Shown: positions 1-9,576, counted from the first letter of the stretch. The stretch: 64,000 nucleotides of DNA from Agromyces sp. Root81 (GCF_001429165.1 NZ_LMIR01000002.1:248001-312000); one strand, 5' to 3'. The notes: generated by a model not told the origin, from the letters alone. Made by a program: numbers and translations.

Positions 1-1
1 G

Positions 2-571
2 CGCATCCAGCGCTGGACGAGCCTCCTGATGCCGCCCGAGCTGCTGGGAGCGCACGTGGGCGCTGCGACCGCCCATGTGACCGGTCGTTCCAGCTCGATC
101 GACTTCCGCGCGATCACCGCCATGATCGGCAGTTTCGGCATCGAGTGGGACCTGCGCGATGCGACCGTCCACGAGCGTGCCGCACTGGCCGGGTGGATCT
201 CCGAGTTCGTGCGCCTGCGCCCGCTCATCGAACGCGGCAGGCTGCACCGTCTCGAGAGCGAGCCGGCGATCATCGCCCAGACCGTCGTCTCCGCCGACCG
301 TCGGCATGCGATCGCGACGATCGCGACGATCGACTCCCCCGCCCACCTGCCCGGACCCGCACTCCGGCTCGCCGGGCTCGACCCCGCGGCGAGCTATCGC
401 GTGGCCCGTGTGCGACCCGACGTGGCCGCCGACCCGACGTCGACCCGGCGGCAGCCGGCCTGGTGGACGGAGGCGGGCGTCTGGCCCGGCGCCGTCCTCG
501 CCGAGGTGGGGCTGCCGATGCCGATCCTCCGCCCCCAGGAGGCCGGCCTGATCGAACTGGTCGCCCGATGA
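2..571 (+). CDS. Alpha-galactosidase (GH36), C-terminal fragment
   Basis: This gene is cut by the left edge; only about the last 189 residues are present, readable from the first full codon at base 2. The opening residues RIQRWTSLLMPPELLGAHVG are a conserved stretch of GH36 alpha-galactosidases, near the end of the catalytic barrel, followed by the C-terminal beta domain. The family releases terminal alpha-galactose from oligosaccharides. The catalytic aspartates would lie upstream, outside the window. The stop overlaps the next start (ATGA), so the two genes are translationally coupled. Family assignment is good; the substrate is not shown by the sequence. Confidence 0.8.
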   Translation, partial: RIQRWTSLLMPPELLGAHVGAATAHVTGRSSSIDFRAITAMIGSFGIEWDLRDATVHERAALAGWISEFVRLRPLIERGRLHRLESEPAIIAQTVVSADRRHAIATIATIDSPAHLPGPALRLAGLDPAASYRVARVRPDVAADPTSTRRQPAWWTEAGVWPGAVLAEVGLPMPILRPQEAGLIELVAR

Positions 572-1986
572 CCGGGCTCCGCATCGAGACCGACGACGCG
601 ATGCTCGCCGAGATGTTCGGCTGGGCCGTGCGGACGGCCGCCGGTTTCGTCGTCCCCGATGGTCGACGCGGGCCGCTCGACGTGTCCGAAGCCGACCCCG
701 GCCCGTACCGCACGGCCGACTACCGGGAGAGTTACCACGCCGGCTACAAGTTCCGCAGCGGCTACTACCTCCGCGACTTCGCGCATCAGGCGGTCGGTGC
801 GCAGCTGCTCGGGCTGGCCCGGCACAACGCCTCCATGCTCGAGAGCTTCGTCCGCACTGCGACCCCCGAGCACGGCGGTTGGCCGGTGTGGGCGCTGAAC
901 TTCGACCGGGTCACCCCGCTCGCCATCGACTACCACGGCCCCGATCACTTCGTGCGGGAGCTGCCCGCCGTGTTCGAGCTCGTCGAACTCGTGCACGTGC
1001 TCTACCGCTGGACGGGCGACCGCTCGCTCCTCGAGCATCACGGGTACTGGCGACGCACCCTGACCGACTTCGTCGCAGCCCACGACCGGGTCCTCCCGAA
1101 CGGCGTGGCGGAAGCCGACGGTCCCGGCATCTTCGACGGCGCAGCGAGCTACAACGAGCGGCCCGCTGGAGCACTATTGGAAGCCGGCGATGCGTTCGCG
1201 GCCCAGTACGCGGCCAACCGCCACGCCGCGGGCCTCGAGGCAGCCCTCGGCGAGCATGAAGCGGCCGGCCGGTTCGCAGTGGCCGCCGAGCGACTCGCCG
1301 CGGTCTTCGCCGCCGAGTGGGGCCCTGCGGATCGATCAGCCGGTGAACTGGTCTCCGCTCGGGATGCCGAAGGGAACCCGGTGAGAGAATGGCTGAAGGA
1401 GGCGAACTGGTTCCCACCCCTCAAGGGTCTCGTCGACACCGACCACCCGAACCGCGCCGCGGTGCTCGAACACATCGATCGCACGTGCCGTCTCGACGCC
1501 ACCGCGCCGCGCAACGTGGAGGCCCTCAGCTACGTGCCCGAGGTGTTCCTGCGGCACGGACGCCCCGACACCGCGTACGAGTGGATGCGCACCGTGTACG
1601 ACGCGCGCGCCGAGCAGCACGAGGTCGCCGCGCAGGGAGCGAACGGCGACTACCCGGAAGTGTCGTTCACCCTCATCGCGCAGATCGTCGCAGGGTTCCT
1701 GGGCCTCGAGCCGGACGCGGCCGCCTCGGCGGTGACGACCCGGCACGCGCTGCCGCGCGGCGTCGGCCGCCTCGCCGCATTCGACGTCCCCTTCGGCGAC
1801 GGAGGCATCAGCGTCGGCGTGCAGCTCGACGACGAGCTGTGGCTCGAGAACCTCACCTCGCGCGAGCTCGAGTGGACGCCGGTCGTCGCCCGCGACGACC
1901 GGTTCCACGATCCGCACCTCGGCCCGCCGCGCTCCGAGGACGCCCACCGTGTCGGGCCCGGCGAGCGCCGCACGATCCCCCTCTGA
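568..1986 (+). CDS. Putative six-hairpin glycosidase
   Basis: The protein has 472 residues and no signal peptide. It is rich in Trp, Tyr and His motifs such as YKFRSGYYLRDFAHQ and GGWPVWALNF, followed by repeated helical pairs (LYRWTGDRSLLEHH, EHEAAGRFAVAAERLAAVF). This is the look of an (alpha/alpha)6 six-hairpin glycosidase (GH78/GH116/trehalase-like fold). The start ATG overlaps the stop of the upstream alpha-galactosidase, so both likely degrade the same glycan. An in-frame reading extends far upstream but lies in another frame of the galactosidase gene, so the ATG at 568 is preferred. Exact GH family and substrate cannot be assigned by eye. Confidence 0.6.
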   Translation: MTGLRIETDDAMLAEMFGWAVRTAAGFVVPDGRRGPLDVSEADPGPYRTADYRESYHAGYKFRSGYYLRDFAHQAVGAQLLGLARHNASMLESFVRTATPEHGGWPVWALNFDRVTPLAIDYHGPDHFVRELPAVFELVELVHVLYRWTGDRSLLEHHGYWRRTLTDFVAAHDRVLPNGVAEADGPGIFDGAASYNERPAGALLEAGDAFAAQYAANRHAAGLEAALGEHEAAGRFAVAAERLAAVFAAEWGPADRSAGELVSARDAEGNPVREWLKEANWFPPLKGLVDTDHPNRAAVLEHIDRTCRLDATAPRNVEALSYVPEVFLRHGRPDTAYEWMRTVYDARAEQHEVAAQGANGDYPEVSFTLIAQIVAGFLGLEPDAAASAVTTRHALPRGVGRLAAFDVPFGDGGISVGVQLDDELWLENLTSRELEWTPVVARDDRFHDPHLGPPRSEDAHRVGPGERRTIPL

Positions 1987-2003
1987 CTCGGGGGCGAGCG
2001 AGG

Positions 2004-3071
2004 TCAGATCGGAGCCGGCCCGGTCGACTGCCGCAGCCGCAGCTCGGGGTCGATGAGCGCCTCGGTCGCCTGCACCGCGCGGTTCTGGATCATGGTGACG
2101 AGGGTCCGAACGCAGCTCTCGGCGAGGCTCTCGACCGGCTGCCGCACGGTCGTGAGCGGCGGATCCGTGAAGTCGAGCAGGTAGGAGTCGTTGTAGCCGA
2201 TGACCGAGAGGTCCTTCGGCACCTCGAGGCCGCGCCGGGTGGCGGCCCTGATGGCGCCGAGCGCCATGTCGTCGCTCGACGCGACGATCGCCGTGACCCC
2301 GAGCGGCAGGAGTTCGTCGGCGGCGTGGCGTCCGCCGTCGACGCTGAAGTGGTGTCGCACGACGAGGTCTTCCGCGTCACTCAGCCCCCGCGCGTCCATC
2401 GCCTCCAGGAAGCCCTCGACGCGTCGATCGGCCGGAGTGTTGCCGACCGGCCCCGCGCACATCCCGATGCGCCGGTGACCGAGGTCGTACAGGTGCGACA
2501 CCGCGATCTCGGCGGCCTGCCAGTCGTCGGTGGAGACGACGGGGGTGCGGGAGTTCGCGAACGCGCCGTTGACGCTCATGTACGGGATGCCGCGTGACTC
2601 GAGCAGCTGCCGGGCGACCGGATCGGCGTTGCGGAGCGTGTTGCTCGAGGACAGGAACACCGCCGCGGCGATCCCGGCGTCGAGCATGACCTCGATGTAG
2701 TCGCGTTCGACGACCGAGCCCGGCACGACCGGGCAGATCACGGCTCGCAGTCCGTGCGGGCTCAATTCGCTCTCGACCGCAGTGCACATCGCGGCGAAGA
2801 TCGCGTCCTTGAGCGCCGGGATGAGCAGCAGCACGATCTCGCCCTTGACCGGGCGCTCGTAGCCGATCTTCGCCAGTGCGCGTTCCACCTGCTCTCGGGT
2901 GCTCGCCGAGACGCCGTACTTGCGGTTGAGCACGCGGCTCACGGTCGCCTCGCTGACGCCGGCGATCGCAGCGACCTCGGCGAGGCGCACCGTTCCGGCC
3001 GGCGACCGGGTTCGACGAACGGCGCCGACCTTCGGCGTCTCATCTGCAGTCGGATCTCCCATGCGATCCAT
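2004..3071 (-). CDS. LacI-family transcriptional regulator
   Basis: The product is 355 residues from the ATG at 3071, which has GGAG about 11 bases upstream; ATG at 3062 is an alternative. The N-terminal helix-turn-helix and hinge are typical of the family (VRLAEVAAIAGVSEATVSRV, then STREQVERALAKIGY). A periplasmic-binding-protein-like sensor domain follows, with VIGYNDSYLLDFTDPPLTTV near the C terminus. Such proteins repress sugar-use operons and are released by a sugar ligand. It converges on the glycosidase operon and is divergent from the phosphoesterase at 3246, so it could control either. The ligand is unknown. Confidence 0.9.
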   Translation of the reverse strand: MDRMGDPTADETPKVGAVRRTRSPAGTVRLAEVAAIAGVSEATVSRVLNRKYGVSASTREQVERALAKIGYERPVKGEIVLLLIPALKDAIFAAMCTAVESELSPHGLRAVICPVVPGSVVERDYIEVMLDAGIAAAVFLSSSNTLRNADPVARQLLESRGIPYMSVNGAFANSRTPVVSTDDWQAAEIAVSHLYDLGHRRIGMCAGPVGNTPADRRVEGFLEAMDARGLSDAEDLVVRHHFSVDGGRHAADELLPLGVTAIVASSDDMALGAIRAATRRGLEVPKDLSVIGYNDSYLLDFTDPPLTTVRQPVESLAESCVRTLVTMIQNRAVQATEALIDPELRLRQSTGPAPI

Positions 3072-3113
3072 TCTTGCGGATACTCCGCCTCCCGCACCGT
3101 TCCGCGGGCGCTT

Positions 3114-3125
3114 CGGAGCGCTCCG
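3114..3125. promoter_or_regulatory. Candidate LacI-type operator palindrome
   Basis: The 12-base perfect palindrome CGGAGCGCTCCG lies between the divergent LacI gene and the phosphoesterase gene. Its centre is CpG, as in most LacI-family operators. The sequence is short and in GC-rich DNA, so it could be chance. Confidence 0.25.
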
Positions 3126-3245
3126 CCTCGATGGCACGGCATCGCACGGCGTTCACCTTCCCGACGTCCGCGGGTCATCCGTCGTCCCTACCGTCGGTGG
3201 CGGCGCGCCCGACCGCACGCCGCCCGACGAACAGGAGAACGATCG

Positions 3246-4454
3246 ATGCCAGGCAAGACGCCCCTCAGCCGCCGGACCATCCTCACCGCCGGAGGCCTCG
3301 GCGTGCTCGGCGCCGCCGCGCTCCCGACGGCCGCGCATGCCGAATCCGGCGATGCCGAACAGCGCGGCGCCGCCGGCAGCCCGCACGCCAAGGCGCCGAA
3401 GCTGCGGTTCCGCGACGACGGCACCTTCAAGGTCGTGCAGTTCAACGACACCCAGGACGACGAGCTGACCGACCGGCGCACCGTCGAACTCATCGAGAAG
3501 ACCCTCGACGCCGAGACGCCCGACTTCGTGCTCATCAACGGTGACGTCATCACGGGTGGCTGCGAGACGCGCCTCGCCGTGAAGCAGGCGATCAACAACG
3601 TCGTCTGGCCGATGGAGAGCCGCGGCATCCCGTGGGCCGTCACCTATGGCAACCACGACGAGGACTCGCTGCCGCAGTCGGGGGTCGACGAGGCGATGAT
3701 GCTCGACTTCTACCGCAGCTACGACTTCAACATGAACGCCGAGAACATCGCGGGCGTCACGGGCACCGGCAACACCGTCGTGCCGATCCGCGCGGCGGGC
3801 CGCGGCAACGACACGGCCTTCAGCCTCTGGCTCCTCGACTCCGGCCGCTACGCGCCCGGCGCCATCGACGGGCAGGACTTCGCCGGGTACCCCGCGTGGG
3901 ACTGGCTGCGCATGGACCAGGTGTCGTGGTACCGCGAGGAGTCGCAGCGCCTCGAGCAGAAGTCCAAGCGCAAGGTCCCCGGCCTCATGTTCATCCACAT
4001 CGCGCTCTGGGAGCACCGATTCATGTGGTGGGGCGGCGTCGACACCCGCACCGAAGCGGATGCCGCGCGCGGACGCACCCGTCATGGCATCGTCGGCGAG
4101 CGCAACGAGGACGAGTGCCCCGGCCCCTTCAACTCGGGCATGTACAACGCGATCCTCGAGCGCGGCGACATCAAGGGCGTCTTCGTCGGCCACGACCACG
4201 TCAACGACTACGTGGGCAACTACTACGGCGTGCTGCTCGGCTACGCTCCCGGCACCGGCTTCGGCGCTTACGGGCTGCCCGGTGCGGAACGCAACCGCAT
4301 GCGCGGCGGTCGCGTCTTCGAGCTCACCCAGTCGGGCGACGACGTCGACATCGCCACACGCGTCGTCTACGCCCGCGACTACGGGATCGACCTCACCGCG
4401 GACGACCAGCCGATGGAGCCGACGCCGCTCGCGCCCAAGCAGGCGGCGATCTGA
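3246..4454 (+). CDS. Tat-exported calcineurin-like metallophosphoesterase
   Basis: The product has 402 residues; the start ATG follows AGGAGAA by eight bases. The N terminus is a twin-arginine signal (SRRTILTAGGLGVLGAAALP) ending near AHA, so the enzyme is exported folded. Metallophosphoesterase motifs appear in order: VQFNDTQ (residues ~62-68, metal Asp), INGDVI, TYGNHDED, FIHIALWE and VGHDHVNDY. These form the two-metal site of phosphodiesterases such as Icc/purple acid phosphatase relatives. The substrate is not evident. It is divergent from the LacI gene and may be regulated by it. Confidence 0.85.
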   Translation: MPGKTPLSRRTILTAGGLGVLGAAALPTAAHAESGDAEQRGAAGSPHAKAPKLRFRDDGTFKVVQFNDTQDDELTDRRTVELIEKTLDAETPDFVLINGDVITGGCETRLAVKQAINNVVWPMESRGIPWAVTYGNHDEDSLPQSGVDEAMMLDFYRSYDFNMNAENIAGVTGTGNTVVPIRAAGRGNDTAFSLWLLDSGRYAPGAIDGQDFAGYPAWDWLRMDQVSWYREESQRLEQKSKRKVPGLMFIHIALWEHRFMWWGGVDTRTEADAARGRTRHGIVGERNEDECPGPFNSGMYNAILERGDIKGVFVGHDHVNDYVGNYYGVLLGYAPGTGFGAYGLPGAERNRMRGGRVFELTQSGDDVDIATRVVYARDYGIDLTADDQPMEPTPLAPKQAAI

Positions 4455-4512
4455 CGTTCGCCTCACCCGAACCGCGGGGCGGGCGAGCGCTCGTCGCCGG
4501 CCCGCTCCGTGG

Positions 4513-5322
4513 TCACGCCGTCGCGAGGAAGGCGATCGCCGCGGACTTGAACGCCCGTGACGTGAGCGTCGAGACGTGGTCGCGACCGGGCACGGAGACG
4601 AAATCGGCGCCCCACTCGCGGGCGAGCTCCTGGGCGCCGACTGGCACGGGATCGTTCTCACCGGCGACGAAGAGCACGGGGATGCCGCCCGGAATCGCCA
4701 GCGGCGCGCCGGAGACGCCCTCGATGACGGCGAGGAGGGCTTCGCGGTCGGCGCCCGCCCTGATCGCGGGGCGGAGCACCTGCTCGATCACCGGGTCGCG
4801 CGGCGCCTCGTCGCGGAGCAGCACGGCCCTCGCGTCGTCGATCGCCCACGTGGCGAAGAGCTCGTTCGGTCCGGCGCCGCCCACGACGACCCGGCGCACC
4901 CGCTCGGGGGCACTCGTCGCGAACGCGGAGACCACGCGGTTGCCCATCGAGTAGGCGATGACGTCGACGACCTCGGCGCCGGCCGAGTCGAGCACCGCGA
5001 TGAGGTCGGCCCCGAGCAGTTCGGGCGCGTACGACTCGGCATCGACGGGCTTGTCGCTCGTGCCGTGGCCGCGCAGGTCGAGCGTGATCACGGTGCGGCC
5101 GGCGTCTTCGAGGGCGCGCACCCAGCCCGTGCCGTCCCAGGTGATCGCGGCATCGGAGGCGAAGCCGTGCACGAGGAGCACCGGCGGCAGCGCGGCATCC
5201 GCTTCCCCGCCCGCACCGGCCGACTCGGCCGACTCGGCCGCGTGCACGCGATACCCGATGAGCACCCCGTCGGGGGCTTCGGCGTAGAGGGTCGGTGTCG
5301 CAGCCGGGCCGGCCTGCCTCAC
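4513..5322 (-). CDS. Alpha/beta hydrolase
   Basis: The protein has 269 residues and starts with GTG. The fold is clear: the oxyanion segment LLVHGFAS, the nucleophile elbow AYSMGN (Ser), the acid loop AGENDP and the catalytic His in PGRDHVS near the C terminus. No signal peptide is seen. The start overlaps the nicotinamidase stop by four bases, so the two are cotranscribed. Esterase or lactonase activity is possible; nothing fixes the substrate. Confidence 0.85.
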   Translation of the reverse strand: MRQAGPAATPTLYAEAPDGVLIGYRVHAAESAESAGAGGEADAALPPVLLVHGFASDAAITWDGTGWVRALEDAGRTVITLDLRGHGTSDKPVDAESYAPELLGADLIAVLDSAGAEVVDVIAYSMGNRVVSAFATSAPERVRRVVVGGAGPNELFATWAIDDARAVLLRDEAPRDPVIEQVLRPAIRAGADREALLAVIEGVSGAPLAIPGGIPVLFVAGENDPVPVGAQELAREWGADFVSVPGRDHVSTLTSRAFKSAAIAFLATA

Positions 5323-5921
5323 GAGGCGGCCTCGTCGAGCACCGTCGACTCGGCGATGACGACGCCGGCATGGCCGAGTTCGGCCAGCGCGGCCGCCGAC
5401 GACTCCGCAGCGACCCCCGCGATGAGGTCGGTGAAGACGCGCACGTGCTGACCGTGCTCCACCGCGTCGAGCACGCTCGCCCGCACGCAGTAGTCGGTGG
5501 CGATGCCGACGACGTCGATGTCGGTGATGCCCCGGGCGGCGAGCACGTCGGTCACGCTCGCGCCGGCGTCATCCGTGCCCTCGAAGATCGAGTACGCAGG
5601 CACGCCCTGCCCCTTGCGGATGTGCACGTCGACGGCCGAGGTGTCGAAATCGGGGTGGTACTCGGCGCCCGGTGTGCCCTCGACGCAGTGCACGGGCCAG
5701 GTGTCGACGAAGTCGGGATCGGCATCGCCGGCGAAGTGGCCGCCGTTGTCGTGTTCGCCCGAGTGCCAGTCGCGGGATGCCGCGACGAGTGTGTACTCGT
5801 CTCGGTGCTGTTCGAGCAGGCGGGTGACGCCGGCGGCGACCGCGGCTCCGCCCTCGACGGCGAGCGCGCCGCCCTCGGTGAAGTCGTTCTGCACGTCGAT
5901 GATGAACAGGGCGCGGGTCAT
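5319..5921 (-). CDS. pncA: Nicotinamidase/pyrazinamidase
   Basis: The product has 200 residues, with GGAGCGAG ahead of the ATG. It hydrolyses nicotinamide to nicotinate and ammonia in NAD salvage. The cysteine-hydrolase triad is visible: Asp in FIIDVQNDF, Lys in RKGQGVPAYS and Cys in GIATDYCVRAS. Metal-site residues lie in ASRDWHSGEHDNGGHF. Length and order match bacterial PncA. It is the first gene of a two-gene unit with the alpha/beta hydrolase. Confidence 0.93.
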   Translation of the reverse strand: MTRALFIIDVQNDFTEGGALAVEGGAAVAAGVTRLLEQHRDEYTLVAASRDWHSGEHDNGGHFAGDADPDFVDTWPVHCVEGTPGAEYHPDFDTSAVDVHIRKGQGVPAYSIFEGTDDAGASVTDVLAARGITDIDVVGIATDYCVRASVLDAVEHGQHVRVFTDLIAGVAAESSAAALAELGHAGVVIAESTVLDEAAS

Positions 5922-6033
5922 GGCTCGCTCCTTCGCGCGTCTCTCACGGCACGGCTCGGCCGATGCATCCATTCTTCCAGCTTCCGGCGACCGTCGGCAT
6001 CGTGCGGAGTTCAGCGCTCGGCGAACCGCGCCG

Positions 6034-7608
6034 TCACTGGTTGGAGAGGTTGTCGCCGCAGAGGAAGAAGCCCGTCGTGAGCGTGTCGATCGCCTGCTTC
6101 GCCTCGTCGGTGACATCGCCGAGGGCGTAGATCGCGAACGTCAGGGTCGAGCCGTCCTGCGCGCGCACGACGCCCGAGAGCGTGTACCCGGTGTCGATCC
6201 ATCCGGTCTTCGCCGAGACCGCGCCATCGGCGACCGCGTTGTCGCCCGAGAAGCGGTCGTCGTAGCCGAGCGAGCCGCGCTGGCCCGCGACCGGCAGCCC
6301 GTCCATGAGCACGCCGAGGTTGCCCTCGCGCGCGTTGATCTTCACGAAGAGCCGAGTCAGGTACGAGGGCGGCACGGCGTTGTTGTCGGAGAGGCCGGAA
6401 CCGTCGACGACCGTGATTCCCGTGGTGTCGATGCCGTAGGCCGCGAGGCCCTGCAGCACGCCGGCGTTGATGGCGCCGAAGGAGTTGCCTGCACCCGTCT
6501 CGATCGCCACGAGTCGGGCGAGCATCTCTGCGGCGGTGTTGTCGGAGACGACGAGCGCCTTGTCGACGAGCTGCGCGACGGTCGGCGATTGCACCTGGCC
6601 GAGCTGCTGCGCGCCGGCGGGCGCGACGCCGCGCTCGATCACGCCGATGCCGCCGAGTTCGCCCGCGAACGCCTCGCCGGCCCGGCCGACCGGGTCGTCG
6701 CTGCGCCACGAGGTGTTGGCACCGGGGTTGTCGCGGTCTCCGTCGACCATGAGCGCGGCCATGTTCGACATGTAGCCGTCCTCGCGCTCCTTGAGCGCCC
6801 AGCTCGGCTCCCACTCGTCGCCGCTGAAGTAGCTCGCATCGAGGATGAGCTTCGTGAGCGGCGGGTTCGACGGATCGGCGGCCCACGCCGCTTCGACCTG
6901 CGCGGCGAGGTCGTCGAGGTGCGCCGCGCCCGGGTACACGGTCTCGGTGCCGCTCGACGTGCGGGAGAGCGTCGCATCGCCGCCTCCGACGAGCACGACG
7001 GAGCCCGGCTCCGAGCCCTTCACGACGGTCGTCGGCGTGCGGTAGTCGGGTCCGAGCACCGAGAGCGCGGCGGCGGAGGTCAGCACCTTCATGACGCTCG
7101 CGGTGCGCGACGCGGTCGTGCCGCCGCGGTCGTAGAGCACCTCGCCCGTCGAGGCGTTCATCACCTGCGCCTGGAAGTTCGCGAGACGCCCGTCGGCTGC
7201 TCGATCGGCGACCGAGCAGGTGCGGAGCCGGCTCGCCGCCGCGATCGTCGCAGGCACCGGTCGCGCAGGGTCGATCGTCGGCGTGGGCGTCGGGGTCGAG
7301 AGGGCGACGGATGCCGCTCCGCCGCCGCTGCTCGCGATGCCGGCCGCGACCGCGCCCGCACCGATCAGCCCGAAGGCGACGACGCCGCCCGCGATCATGA
7401 GCGGGAGGCGGTGCCTGCGGGTGAACGCCGCGATCGCTGCGAGCACGCCCGACTTCGGGGATGCGGCTACCTCGGGGGTCGAGGGCTCGGGGGTCGAGGG
7501 CTCGGGGGTCGAGGGCTCGGGGGTCGAGGGCTCGGGGGTCGAGGGCTCAGGGGCCGAGGCGTCACCGGCGTCGGGGGTCTCCCCCGCGGCATCCGTCTCG
7601 TCGATCAC
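6034..7608 (-). CDS. dacB: D-alanyl-D-alanine carboxypeptidase/endopeptidase (PBP4 type, S13)
   Basis: The protein has 524 residues from a GTG start. An acidic cytoplasmic N terminus carries five EPSTP repeats, then one membrane anchor (LPLMIAGGVVAFGLIGAGAV), then an extracellular S13 peptidase domain. The penicillin-binding motifs are present: SVMK (SxxK), SDN in VVSDNTAAEML, and KTG in SAKTGWIDTG. It trims the D-Ala from peptidoglycan stem peptides or cleaves cross-links. It appears to be a single transcription unit. The repeats outside the catalytic domain are encoded by a 15-bp tandem repeat. Confidence 0.93.
   Translation of the reverse strand: MIDETDAAGETPDAGDASAPEPSTPEPSTPEPSTPEPSTPEPSTPEVAASPKSGVLAAIAAFTRRHRLPLMIAGGVVAFGLIGAGAVAAGIASSGGGAASVALSTPTPTPTIDPARPVPATIAAASRLRTCSVADRAADGRLANFQAQVMNASTGEVLYDRGGTTASRTASVMKVLTSAAALSVLGPDYRTPTTVVKGSEPGSVVLVGGGDATLSRTSSGTETVYPGAAHLDDLAAQVEAAWAADPSNPPLTKLILDASYFSGDEWEPSWALKEREDGYMSNMAALMVDGDRDNPGANTSWRSDDPVGRAGEAFAGELGGIGVIERGVAPAGAQQLGQVQSPTVAQLVDKALVVSDNTAAEMLARLVAIETGAGNSFGAINAGVLQGLAAYGIDTTGITVVDGSGLSDNNAVPPSYLTRLFVKINAREGNLGVLMDGLPVAGQRGSLGYDDRFSGDNAVADGAVSAKTGWIDTGYTLSGVVRAQDGSTLTFAIYALGDVTDEAKQAIDTLTTGFFLCGDNLSNQ
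7471..7559 (-). repeat. 15-bp tandem repeat encoding EPSTP
   Basis: Five identical 15-bp copies of CTCGGGGGTCGAGGG (plus-strand reading) fill 7471-7545, with a decayed sixth copy to 7559. They encode EPSTP units in the cytoplasmic N terminus of the carboxypeptidase. As a multiple of three, copy changes keep the frame. Confidence 0.9.
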
Positions 7609-7672
7609 CCGGGAATCCTACGCGAGCCATCCTCAAGAGAACCTGATCATGCGCGGAAACCGGTGCCGCCGA

Positions 7673-8656
7673 TCATTCTCCCGGGTAGACCAGGTCGATC
7701 TGTCGGCGGATCTCGTCGAGCGACGCCATGATCGCCACGGTCTCGTCGATCGGCAGCAAGTCACCGGTGAGGGTCCCCGCCGCGACGAGCCGCTCGACCG
7801 CTTCGGCCTGGAAGTGCATGCCGCGGCCGGTGACCTCGGAGTGGTACTCCTCGAGGATCGCGCCGTCGGCGGAGACGACGCGGAACGTCGTCGGCGAGTA
7901 CCAGACGCGGTCGATCTCGATGCGGGCCTTCGTACCGAGCACGACGGCGGTGTTGGCACCCTGCGCGTTGCTCGCCGAGTGGGTGACCGCCATGCGCCCG
8001 CCGTCGTAGCCGAAGACCACGGCGACCTGTGCGTCGGCGCCGGTCGCCTTGAACGTCGCGGAGGCCTGGATCGTGCTCGGCGCGCCGAAGAGGTCCCATG
8101 CGAAGGAGACCGGGTAGATGCCGAGGTCGAGGAGCGCCCCGCCGCCGAGTTCGAGCGAGTTGAGTCGGTGCGCCGGGTCGTCGGAGAGCAGCTGCGTGTG
8201 GTCGGCGATCAGCGTGCGGAGGTCGCCGAGCGTGCCCGCCGCGATGATCTCGCGGATGCGCGCCATGTGCGGCAGGTACCTCGTCCACATCGCCTCGAGC
8301 ACGAGCAGGCCCTTGGCCGCAGCGAGCTCGGCGAGGGCGCGCGCCTGGGCGGCGTTGACCGTGAAGGCCTTCTCGACGAGCACGTGCTTGCCGGCCTCGA
8401 GCGCGAGCGTCGCGCCGGCGGCGTGCATCGGATGCGGCGTGGAGACGTAGATCACGTCGACCTCAGGATCGGCGACGAGCGCCTCATAGCTGCCGTGCGC
8501 GTTCGGGATGTCGAACTCCGCCGCGAACGCGTCGGCCGACTCCTGCGTGCGCGACCCGACGGCCTGCACCGTGAATCCGTTGAGCTTCAAGTCGTTGGCG
8601 AAGGCGTGCGCGATGCCGCCGGTCGCGAGGATGCCCCACCGCAGTCGATCCGTCAT
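7673..8656 (-). CDS. Gfo/Idh/MocA-family oxidoreductase
   Basis: The product has 327 residues. The N-terminal Rossmann motif is GILATGGIAHAFA, and the cofactor/substrate loop VEKAFTVN stands at the family's EKP position with Ala in place of Pro. The second domain has GGGALLDLGIYPV, with Tyr where many members have His. These enzymes use NAD(P) to oxidise or reduce sugars, inositols or dihydrodiols. It stands alone between the carboxypeptidase and the SGNH pair, so context does not give a substrate. Confidence 0.9.
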   Translation of the reverse strand: MTDRLRWGILATGGIAHAFANDLKLNGFTVQAVGSRTQESADAFAAEFDIPNAHGSYEALVADPEVDVIYVSTPHPMHAAGATLALEAGKHVLVEKAFTVNAAQARALAELAAAKGLLVLEAMWTRYLPHMARIREIIAAGTLGDLRTLIADHTQLLSDDPAHRLNSLELGGGALLDLGIYPVSFAWDLFGAPSTIQASATFKATGADAQVAVVFGYDGGRMAVTHSASNAQGANTAVVLGTKARIEIDRVWYSPTTFRVVSADGAILEEYHSEVTGRGMHFQAEAVERLVAAGTLTGDLLPIDETVAIMASLDEIRRQIDLVYPGE

Positions 8657-8736
8657 GCCGACAGCCTATGCCGCCATGGAGCTCCCCCTGTTCGGGGATC
8701 CTGCGGAATCCTCATGAATGGGTCTAGCGTTCAGCC

Positions 8737-9576
8737 ATGACGGCTGTATTCGCATGGAAGGGCCGCGTCATCGGCAGTGCCGCCGCGGCCATCATCGCCC
8801 TCGTGGTGATCCCCGCGGGGATCGCCGGCCCGGCTGTCGCCGCGCCCCCCGCATCACCCTCCTCGTCGTCGTCCGTCGCCAAGTACGTGGCCCTCGGCGA
8901 CTCCGTCGCCGCCGGCCAGGGCGCCGGCGGCTATGTCGACGCCTGCCTCCGAAGTCCGAACGGGTACCCCGCACTGCTCGACGCCGAGCCGCGCACCAAC
9001 CTGCTGCGCAACCCGTCGTGCAGCGGGGCCACGATCGCGGAGGTCGCGGCCGCCCAACTCCCCGAGCTGAACCGCGGCACGACGCTCGTGACGCTCACGG
9101 TCGGCGCGAACGAGGTGGATCTCACGGGCATCCTCGTGGCGTGCACGCCGCCGGCTCCGGTGGAAGCGTGCGCAGCGGCGATCTCGACTGCGACCGCGTA
9201 TCTCGTCTCGGGGCAGTTGCCCATCGATCTGGGCACGCTCGTCGCAGCGGTCGCCTCGCGATCCCCGGGAGCAGAGATCCTCGTGACCGGCTACGCGATC
9301 CCCTTCACACCCGGGTACAGTCCGCTGACCGATCAGGTGAACGTGCTCACCGCCGTGCTGAACTCGCAGATCCAGGCGGGCGTCGCCGGGGTCGCGGCAT
9401 CGGGTGTCGATGCGGGCTTCGTCGACGTCACCCTGTGGTTCGCCGGCCATGGCGTCGGCACCGCCGATCCGTGGCTCGGGGCCGATCCGAGCGACCCGGT
9501 GTCGTTCCTGCATCCGAACGCCGCCGGCTACGTCGCCTATCGGGACGCGCTCCTCACCGCCCTGGCCCTGCCGTGA
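8737..9576 (+). CDS. Secreted SGNH/GDSL-type hydrolase with altered catalytic motifs
   Basis: The product has 279 residues and a signal peptide ending around AAP. SGNH block I (ALGDSVAAG) is intact. Block III is GANEV, where the family has GxND, and block V reads SFLHPNAAGY, lacking the usual Asp three residues before the catalytic His. The catalytic Ser and His remain but the Asp does not. Its stop overlaps the GTG of a second SGNH gene, suggesting tandem duplication. It may be a weak lipase/esterase or a non-catalytic partner. Confidence 0.8.
   Translation: MTAVFAWKGRVIGSAAAAIIALVVIPAGIAGPAVAAPPASPSSSSSVAKYVALGDSVAAGQGAGGYVDACLRSPNGYPALLDAEPRTNLLRNPSCSGATIAEVAAAQLPELNRGTTLVTLTVGANEVDLTGILVACTPPAPVEACAAAISTATAYLVSGQLPIDLGTLVAAVASRSPGAEILVTGYAIPFTPGYSPLTDQVNVLTAVLNSQIQAGVAGVAASGVDAGFVDVTLWFAGHGVGTADPWLGADPSDPVSFLHPNAAGYVAYRDALLTALALP

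Noticed and set aside
145-567. Upstream extension of the six-hairpin glycosidase
   Set aside because: It is the out-of-frame reading of the alpha-galactosidase gene; the ATGA overlap at 568 is the natural start.
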